Positions 7,438 to 12,440 of a stretch of DNA of 12,440 nucleotides are shown here, in pieces (position 1 is the stretch's first letter; each line of letters begins with the position of its first letter). Both the position numbers and the translations under genes were made by a program. The DNA is from Alphaproteobacteria bacterium. Its GTDB lineage: Bacteria > Pseudomonadota > Alphaproteobacteria > Rhizobiales > Beijerinckiaceae. The stretch spans positions 1-12,440 of the forward strand of contig RFZR01000026.1 of NCBI GenBank assembly GCA_009920595.1. The letters run 5' to 3'. The notes beneath the pieces were generated by a model. It was not told where the DNA came from. It saw only the letters and a list, made by a program, of their open reading frames with translations, and ran no database searches.

Positions 7438-8088
7438 TTATGAAGATTTGGCATCACGCCTGGCCTTCATGGCCCCGTAATAGGCCCAAAGCAATTTCGC
7501 CGCGACTCCGCGATAAGGCCGCCAGCGCCGCGCGAGCTTTTCAAGCTTTGCCGCGTCAGGACGCGCGCGCATGCGAAAACCCATCCGCGCGGCTTCTTGC
7601 AAAGCGAGATCGCCCGCAGGAAACGCATCCGAATGACCAAGACAAAAAAGCAGATAGATGTCGGCCGTCCAAGGCCCGATGCCTTTGACCGAAGTGAGCG
7701 CCGCAATCGCTTCCTCCGCCTCATAAGTGTGAAGCTCATGCAAAGGCAGATGATTGTTGGCGACGGCATCCGCAGTCGCGCGCAGGCTTCTTATTTTGGG
7801 TGCCGAGAGGCCAAGTGATTTCAATGTTTCATCTTGGGTATTTAGAAAATGCTCGGGCTTGATCTCGCCGAAATGCTTTTTTACGCGCGCTAAAATTGAG
7901 TTTGCGCTCGCGGTCGATACTTGTTGCGAGATGATGATTCCGACAAGGCCCGGAAAGCCCGGCGGCTGCTTTCGTAATGCGGGGCGGCCCGCATAGTCCA
8001 TGAGCGGCGCGAGTTTGGGGTCGAGCTCGATGACCGCATGGAGACCGAAATCGAGCGCGTCATCATGATCAATGATAAGAGGATTCAT
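7438..8088 (-). CDS. DNA-3-methyladenine glycosylase II (AlkA-like, HhH-GPD)
   Basis: A 216-residue base-excision repair glycosylase of the HhH-GPD superfamily, closest to the short AlkA-type enzymes that remove alkylated purines such as 3-methyladenine. The helix-hairpin-helix is residues about 131-150 (LTSVKGIGPWTADIYLLF, with G136, G138, W140, D143), followed by the catalytic aspartate D160 in DAFPAGDLAL. GIIISQQVST (residues 50-59) is the conserved early helix. It lacks the N-terminal domain of E. coli AlkA and the iron-sulfur cysteines of MutY/Nth, which argues against those families. It starts at ATG 8088 with a poor Shine-Dalgarno and is divergent from gluQRS across a 65-bp gap. Confidence 0.92.
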   Translation of the reverse strand: MNPLIIDHDDALDFGLHAVIELDPKLAPLMDYAGRPALRKQPPGFPGLVGIIISQQVSTASANSILARVKKHFGEIKPEHFLNTQDETLKSLGLSAPKIRSLRATADAVANNHLPLHELHTYEAEEAIAALTSVKGIGPWTADIYLLFCLGHSDAFPAGDLALQEAARMGFRMRARPDAAKLEKLARRWRPYRGVAAKLLWAYYGAMKARRDAKSS

Positions 8089-8153
8089 CAGGAGCGACTC
8101 GAGGCGATAAAGAGATCAATGACAACGCAAGAAATTTCAGCCATCATGATGAA

Positions 8154-9037
8154 ATGAATGAGTCTGGGACGCAACCCCTTTATCGCTTTGCGCCATCACC
8201 GAATGGTCTTCTTCATCTCGGTCACGCCTATTCCGCCTTGTTGAATTTTCACAGCGCCCAACGCGAAGGGGGGCGTTTCCTCTTGCGGATCGAAGACATC
8301 GATCCTCTGCGTTCGCTCACCCATTATGAAGATGCGATCTATGAAGATCTGAAGATGCGATCTATGAAGATCTCGAATGGCTGGGCCTGGAATGGGAAAC
8401 GCCTGTATTACGTCAATCGGAACATTTACTCCTTTATGCCGACGCGGTGACGCGGCTTGATGAAGCCGGATGGCTTTATCCCTGTTTTTGCTCACGCGCT
8501 GAAATCACGCGCGATGCAAAGGGCGCGCAAGATCCCGATGGTGGACCTCTTTATCCCGGCACCTGTCGCCATCTCTCCGAAGATGAGCGCCAAGCACGCA
8601 TTGGAAAAGGCGATCGCCACGTGATGCGGCTTAAGTCCGAAGCGTTGAAGGAGATCATTCCGAATGATCTTTCCTTTGACGAATATCATGAAGGTGAAGT
8701 GCCTACACGAATTCTCGCGTCTCTCGATCCATGGGGTGACGCGGTGATTGCACGCAAAGATGTCAAAACAAGTTATCATTTGAGTGTTGTGATGGATGAC
8801 GCGCGGCAAGGTGTGACTGATGTCATTCGCGGCGCCGATCTCTTTGCGTCAACTTCAATACATCGTGTGTTACAAATGCTTCTAGATCTTCCCACACCGC
8901 GTTATCGGCACCATCACCTGATTATGGATGATGAAGGGGAAAAATTGGCAAAGAGCCGCGGTTCGCGTGCTTTGCGTGATTTACGGGATGAAGGCGTGAC
9001 AGCCGAAGAGATCAAAAAGCTGCTTGGCTTTGCGTGA
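8154..9037 (+). pseudogene. gluQRS: gluQRS (glutamyl-Q tRNA(Asp) synthetase), frameshifted by a 23-bp duplication
   Basis: GluQRS is a truncated glutamyl-tRNA synthetase paralogue that attaches glutamate to queuosine-34 of tRNA-Asp. The first frame (8154-8450, 98 codons) carries FAPSPNGLLHLGH, with the HIGH-type motif at H21-H24, and RIEDIDPLR. After E59 DAIYEDL it goes out of frame and ends at TGA 8448-8450. The family sequence resumes in another frame, open from GTG 8447 to 9037, with zinc ligands (C13, C15, Y36, C40 counted from 8447) and a KMSKS-type KLAKS (166-170). The cause is a perfect 23-bp tandem repeat (8328-8350 and 8351-8373). Deleting one copy restores YEDLEWLGLEWETPVLRQSE in frame and gives 286 residues, a normal GluQRS length. 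The rest shows no decay, so the lesion is recent or a sequence error. Confidence 0.93.
8327..8373 (+). repeat. Perfect 23-bp tandem duplication inside gluQRS
   Basis: Two identical 23-bp units, 8328-8350 and 8351-8373, beginning GAAGATGCGATC; one extra matching T at 8327 makes the array 47 bp. Each unit also contains GAAGAT twice, 15 bp apart. As 23 is not a multiple of three, the second copy shifts the gluQRS frame. Confidence 0.97.
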
Positions 9038-9041
9038 TGAA

Positions 9042-9974
9042 TCACACGGGCTTGATGCCAAGCACGACAAGCCAAATCAGAATGGAAAAAATCGAGAGCG
9101 CGGTTGAAAGCGCAATACCGCTCGAGGACAATTGAACGCCTGTTTTATAGCGCTCCGCAAAGAGATAGGCATTGATGCCTGAAGGCGCAGCCGCGAAAAG
9201 TACGGCAACACCGGCCCATACTGGCGGCACGGGAAACACATGAAAGGCCAGCACATAGACAAGGCCCGGATGAATGATCAATTTGAAAAAAGTGACCGTG
9301 GTTGCAAGTGAAATCCGCCCCTGAACACCATAGCGTTTGAGTGCAATACCCATCGCAATCAAAGCGCAGGGCAGGGCTGACGCGGCTATCGCCTCAATAA
9401 GAGATTTCAACAAAGAGGGGACAGGCCATCCCGACAAGTGGAAAGTCGCTGAAAACAAAATAGAGAGTAAAATCGGATGGGTGATCAATTGTCGAAAGAC
9501 AATCGCAAAATGCGTTTTATTGCCTTCAATCAAGAGGGTCGCAGCCGTAAACATGATGGGGAGATGCACAGCAATTAAAAGAAAAAGCGGGATCGCCCCT
9601 TCATCGCCATAGGCTTGCAAGATTAAGGGCACGCCGACGAGAACCGTATTTGATTGCGCGCCGGTAAAACCCGCAACCACATTCTCGGACGAAGGTAAGT
9701 TGAAAACCGAACGACCCAACGCCATCGTGATTGTCCAGACAATCGCTGTGCCGCCAAAATAAGCGAACCAATAACCCCAAGGCTGATCGCTCGGAATTCC
9801 TGTCGCATTGAGTGTTTTGAAAATGAGGCAGGGAACCGCGATGGAGAACACATAATCGGAAAGACCATCGCCTGTGCGGTCGCCAATGAGTTTGCTGATC
9901 CGGGCAAGAAATCCAATACCGATCAAACCGAAAATTGGCAGCACAATGGGGATAAGAGCGAAGAGCGATGTCAT
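9042..9974 (-). CDS. AEC (auxin efflux carrier) family permease
   Basis: A 310-residue integral membrane protein of the AEC family (Mem_trans), with about ten hydrophobic helices in the usual five-plus-five arrangement. Features include the first helix IPIVLPIFGLIGIGFLARI, a polar GFTGAQSNTVLVGVPLILQAYGD segment mid-protein (the conserved N-x-x-x-x-G-x-P crossover) and the late GVAVLFAAAPSGINAYLFAERY block. Bacterial members move malonate, malate or other organic acids; the substrate here is unknown and a link to auxin should not be assumed. The ATG at 9974 begins 9 nt after the stop of the M23 peptidase gene on the same strand, so they may share a transcript. Its stop lies 4 nt from that of gluQRS, with no room for a terminator. 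Confidence 0.92.
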   Translation of the reverse strand: MTSLFALIPIVLPIFGLIGIGFLARISKLIGDRTGDGLSDYVFSIAVPCLIFKTLNATGIPSDQPWGYWFAYFGGTAIVWTITMALGRSVFNLPSSENVVAGFTGAQSNTVLVGVPLILQAYGDEGAIPLFLLIAVHLPIMFTAATLLIEGNKTHFAIVFRQLITHPILLSILFSATFHLSGWPVPSLLKSLIEAIAASALPCALIAMGIALKRYGVQGRISLATTVTFFKLIIHPGLVYVLAFHVFPVPPVWAGVAVLFAAAPSGINAYLFAERYKTGVQLSSSGIALSTALSIFSILIWLVVLGIKPV

Positions 9975-9983
9975 AACGCGTAA

Positions 9984-12020
9984 TCACGGTTGAGCGGGTT
10001 TGTTCGCGACCCGCACGGCACCCGGCGCTTTCGACATGATGTCGTTGATGATGTCCTGTTGTTGCTTAAAGAGGGCAATCTCGCTGTTATTCAACTCTTT
10101 ATTGCGCGGCAATTTGATTGCCATCGGGTCCTTGAATTCACCTTTGACAAGAACTTCATAATGAAGATGCGGTCCTGTTGAGAGGCCGGAGCTTCCGAGA
10201 TAGCCGATCACTTGTCCTTGTCGAACGCGTGCACCCTCTGTGATGCCTTTTGCAAAGGCCGAGAGATGCGAATAGGTCGTTACAAAATCATAGGCATGTT
10301 GAATTTCAATATGGCGACCATAGCCGGTGTCCCAGTCCGCCCATGTCACCACACCATCACCAGCCGCGAGAATGGGTGTGCCAACCGCATTGGCCCAGTC
10401 AACGCCCGAGTGCAGTCGTTCAACTTTCAAAATCGGATGATAGCGCATGCCGAAGCCCGAACGGAAAATGCCTTCGGTGATCGGTTTACGCATCAGGAAG
10501 CGCCGGTTCGATTTTCCTTGCTCGTCAAAATAATCAAGGCTGTTATCGTCCGGTGCACGGTAGCGATAATAGCGCTTTGTGATGCCTGACACAGACAGCG
10601 CTGCATAAAGAACTTCAAACCGATCCGCGCGCTCTTCATCCTCGGCGTAGAAAACTTCAAATGAATCACCGCCGGTGACTTTCCGCTGAAGATCGACGTC
10701 GTAGAAATAGATACGGATCAACTGCTCGATGATGGGCTTGGGAATATCATTCTTTAATGCGGTTTCATAAAGGCTGTTATAGAGCGTGAACTTGTTGGTT
10801 TCGATTGGCGCTTCATCAGGTTGCTCTTCGGCCGCAACGATCCCTTCCGATGAGGGTGGTGCCACCGCTACGAAAACACCTTGATCATTGATGGCTGTAA
10901 TGGCGGTGATTTGATCGGCATCATAAAGCATCACGCGCAGCAGGCGTGGTTCGCTTTTTGGATTTGGCGGAACAGAGAGCAAAATGCGTAGCTTCTGCCC
11001 ATCTTTAATCGGCGTGTCTTTGATTTGCTGATAGATGATTTTTGCGGCTTCCACTGCAACAGGGCGAGCCACACGATTGGCGACAAGAATACGATCAATC
11101 TGATCGCTTCTTTTCAAGTTAACGATGCGCTCATCACTTGTTGATTGAACCACTGTGGGCTTTGGCGGCTTTTTTGCGATATCGGTAACATTTTCCGGAA
11201 CAACGCTGATTTGAATATTCGAGAAGGCCGTATCGATGCTGGCAGTTGTTGATGAGCCTGTCGCAAGCGGCAATGTACGGGTTAAAAACTGCTGATCGCC
11301 GAATGAAGTGGGCATCGCGCGGCCGAGATTGATCGCCGCTTGTCGTGCCTCTTCTACCTGTGATTCAATTTGCGTATCACTCAGTGACAGTTCGGAATTG
11401 GTCGTAAAGCTTATCGTGTTCAATGCACGGCGTTTTAAAGAAACGTCGGGATCATTATCTGCCGCTCTGATTTCAAGTTTTGGAATTTCGGCATTATCCG
11501 CGCCGGCAAATATTTTTAATGGATCAAAATTCGGCACATCATTGGCATAACCGATCGGCGCAAGAACAAGATTTGTGGAAACGCGCACATAAGGCTGAAG
11601 TTTGATGATTTCTTGATCGCCGACTTTCACGGGAGTCGGCGCTTTGAAACTTTGGCGTGCCGAAATCAATTCATTCGCAACAAGACGATCACCTTTTGAG
11701 AGTGTAGTACCTGAGAGCGCATCATCACCAAGTCTTGTAAGCGGCATGATGTCAGGCTTCACGATGCCCCCGCTATTGCGCTCGAGCGAATAGATTATCG
11801 CGGAGCCAATCAGACCCGCACCAGCAAAGGCTGTGAGAATCGCGCCAATCAGCCAGCGCAGATTGACGCGCGGTGGCGCAAAATCGTCAGGGCGAAAGCG
11901 GTCATCGAGCGGCGGCAGGTGATCGCCGGTTCGATCGCCGCGGCGCGCAAGCAATCGGATCTTGCGGTCCGCGAGTAATGATTTTCGCACCGGCGCCGGA
12001 ACGGCCGTAATATCTGTCAA
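9984..12020 (-). CDS. Membrane-anchored M23 family peptidoglycan endopeptidase
   Basis: A 678-residue single-pass inner-membrane protein: basic cytoplasmic N-terminus (1-54), one membrane helix (about 55-78), a long periplasmic part (80-510) and a C-terminal M23 LytM domain (about 520-635). The zinc and catalytic residues are all present: H537 and D541 in RLHSGVDW, H585 in YSHLS, H618 and H620 in GPHLHYE. It should therefore be an active D,D-endopeptidase cutting peptidoglycan cross-links, unlike degenerate EnvC/NlpD types. The arrangement resembles Sinorhizobium RgsM, needed for polar growth; that orthology is inference. The start is TTG at 12020: AGAGGG lies about 8 nt upstream, no in-frame ATG or GTG occurs between it and the upstream stop, and the next ATG lies past the membrane helix. 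Confidence 0.92.
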   Translation of the reverse strand: MTDITAVPAPVRKSLLADRKIRLLARRGDRTGDHLPPLDDRFRPDDFAPPRVNLRWLIGAILTAFAGAGLIGSAIIYSLERNSGGIVKPDIMPLTRLGDDALSGTTLSKGDRLVANELISARQSFKAPTPVKVGDQEIIKLQPYVRVSTNLVLAPIGYANDVPNFDPLKIFAGADNAEIPKLEIRAADNDPDVSLKRRALNTISFTTNSELSLSDTQIESQVEEARQAAINLGRAMPTSFGDQQFLTRTLPLATGSSTTASIDTAFSNIQISVVPENVTDIAKKPPKPTVVQSTSDERIVNLKRSDQIDRILVANRVARPVAVEAAKIIYQQIKDTPIKDGQKLRILLSVPPNPKSEPRLLRVMLYDADQITAITAINDQGVFVAVAPPSSEGIVAAEEQPDEAPIETNKFTLYNSLYETALKNDIPKPIIEQLIRIYFYDVDLQRKVTGGDSFEVFYAEDEERADRFEVLYAALSVSGITKRYYRYRAPDDNSLDYFDEQGKSNRRFLMRKPITEGIFRSGFGMRYHPILKVERLHSGVDWANAVGTPILAAGDGVVTWADWDTGYGRHIEIQHAYDFVTTYSHLSAFAKGITEGARVRQGQVIGYLGSSGLSTGPHLHYEVLVKGEFKDPMAIKLPRNKELNNSEIALFKQQQDIINDIMSKAPGAVRVANKPAQP

Positions 12021-12219
12021 AGCCCTGGCCCTCTGTATCGTTCCGGACGTCTTTCTCCGTAGGAATACGGCAGGCCGAGGGCAAAGGTCCAGTCAAAAGC
12101 CGGGGATCGGAGGGGGCTGTTCGTTAATGACCCCATGGAAAAAGGGGTAGATTCTTTATAAATTTCAATGAATTAGAGACGGTTCATGAATCTTTTGCAA
12201 AAAATTTCGACTTTCTCAG
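12021..12219. other. Divergent intergenic region between the M23 gene and the rrn-type promoter
   Basis: About 200 bp. Next to the M23 gene is a short hairpin (CCGTA 12057-12061, TACGG 12066-12070) in its presumed leader. Further right is an ACCCC...GGGGT inverted repeat (12130-12148) without a T tract. Positions 12148-12215 are AT-rich, and the last part (about 12189-12215, with runs of A and T) could act as an UP element for the promoter at 12220. No gene is evident, and the M23 promoter could not be fixed. Confidence 0.5.
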
Positions 12220-12255
12220 TTGACAGGGAAAAAGCCCCCCGACTATATACGCCCC
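12220..12255 (+). promoter_or_regulatory. Strong rRNA-type sigma-70 promoter
   Basis: A consensus -35 TTGACA (12220-12225) lies 17 bp before CTATAT (12243-12248), the alphaproteobacterial form of the -10 box. The stretch after it, CGCCCC, is a GC-rich discriminator, the hallmark of rRNA and tRNA promoters under stringent (ppGpp) control. AT-rich DNA upstream may be an UP element. Transcription should start near 12255. Confidence 0.8.
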
Positions 12256-12440
12256 ACACACGGCGTCGCTGCCTTATGGCGGCGGCCGGTTCTACGTTTC
12301 CGGTACTTTCGGGCACTGCATGGCCTGACTCACGTCAGGCTGAAACGTTTGCCGGTTGAAGACATCGTAGACATCTTCGGATGTGGCTGTTTGACAAGTG
12401 AATAGAAAGAAAGAGAAACGCGGACGGCGGAGTCCTTGCG
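12255..12440 (+). ncRNA. Probable rRNA operon 5' leader (16S precursor), incomplete
   Basis: A non-coding, highly structured leader downstream of the rrn-type promoter. It contains three hairpins: a 9-bp stem with two G-U pairs and a TTAT loop (12265-12286); a GGCCTGAC/GTCAGGCT stem with TCAC loop (12322-12341); and a UUCG tetraloop hairpin (12371-12384). The final part, from GTTTGACAAG through AGAAAGAGAAACG to GGCGGAGTCCTTGCG, resembles, from memory, the leader just before 16S rRNA in rhizobial genomes. The mature 16S sequence is not in the window, so identification rests on promoter and leader character. Confidence 0.72.
12371..12396 (+). promoter_or_regulatory. boxB/boxA-like antitermination element in the rrn leader
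   Basis: A stem of ACATC (12371-12375) and GATGT (12380-12384) closed by a TTCG tetraloop is followed at once by GCTGTTTGACA (12386-12396), similar to the E. coli rrn boxA TGCTCTTTAACA. Hairpin-then-boxA is the order of the rrn Nus-dependent antitermination site. Assignment is by resemblance only. Confidence 0.5.

Noticed and set aside
12130..12148. ACCCC...GGGGT inverted repeat as a terminator
   Set aside because: The stem is only five pairs with a nine-base loop and no following T tract, and no gene ends nearby.
12220..12405. Small open frame of 61 codons in the rrn-type leader
   Set aside because: It begins inside the promoter, runs through several hairpins and the boxA-like motif, and has no ribosome binding site.
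1..12440. CRISPR array, insertion sequence, prophage, tRNA gene, toxin-antitoxin or defence island
   Set aside because: No spaced repeats, transposase, integrase, cloverleaf or small paired genes were seen; apart from intergenic gaps and the leader, the window is covered by recognisable housekeeping or transport genes.

Overview
The window looks like ordinary chromosomal housekeeping DNA from an alphaproteobacterium, most likely of the Hyphomicrobiales (rhizobial) type. The support is the GapR (DUF2312) gene, the DUF1036 and DUF882 secreted proteins, an M23 peptidase with a single N-terminal membrane anchor, and an rRNA-type promoter and leader ending in the style familiar from rhizobial 16S operons. 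I see no insertion sequence, prophage, CRISPR array, tRNA or defence system. The genus cannot be read from the sequence.

Layout. 1-2408 (minus): a compact run in the order EamA transporter, DUF1036 secreted protein, pyruvate kinase; pyk runs off the left edge. 2409-2507 is a divergent intergenic gap. 2508-3653 (plus): an N-formylglutamate amidohydrolase family gene, then gapR. 3623-5254 (minus): a long exported DUF882 (M15-like) protein whose 3' end overlaps gapR tail to tail. 5255-5447 is a divergent gap. 5448-6754 (plus): a MutT-type Nudix hydrolase followed by a second EamA transporter. 6751-8088 (minus): an AlkA-like DNA glycosylase followed by a carboxylesterase-like alpha/beta hydrolase. 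8154-9037 (plus): gluQRS, broken by a perfect 23-bp tandem duplication. 9042-12020 (minus): a membrane-anchored M23 endopeptidase, TTG start, followed by an AEC-family permease. 12021-12440: a divergent intergenic region, then a strong plus-strand promoter with a GC-rich discriminator and a structured leader that probably feeds an rRNA operon just beyond the right edge.

Functionally the window mixes glycolysis (pyk), chromosome structure (gapR), nucleotide-pool and DNA repair (mutT, alkA-like), tRNA modification (gluQRS remnant), cell-wall metabolism (DUF882, M23) and small-molecule export (two EamA, one AEC). The most useful finding is the gluQRS lesion: removing one copy of the 23-bp unit restores a complete, family-like 286-residue protein. 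I found no convincing undescribed system.
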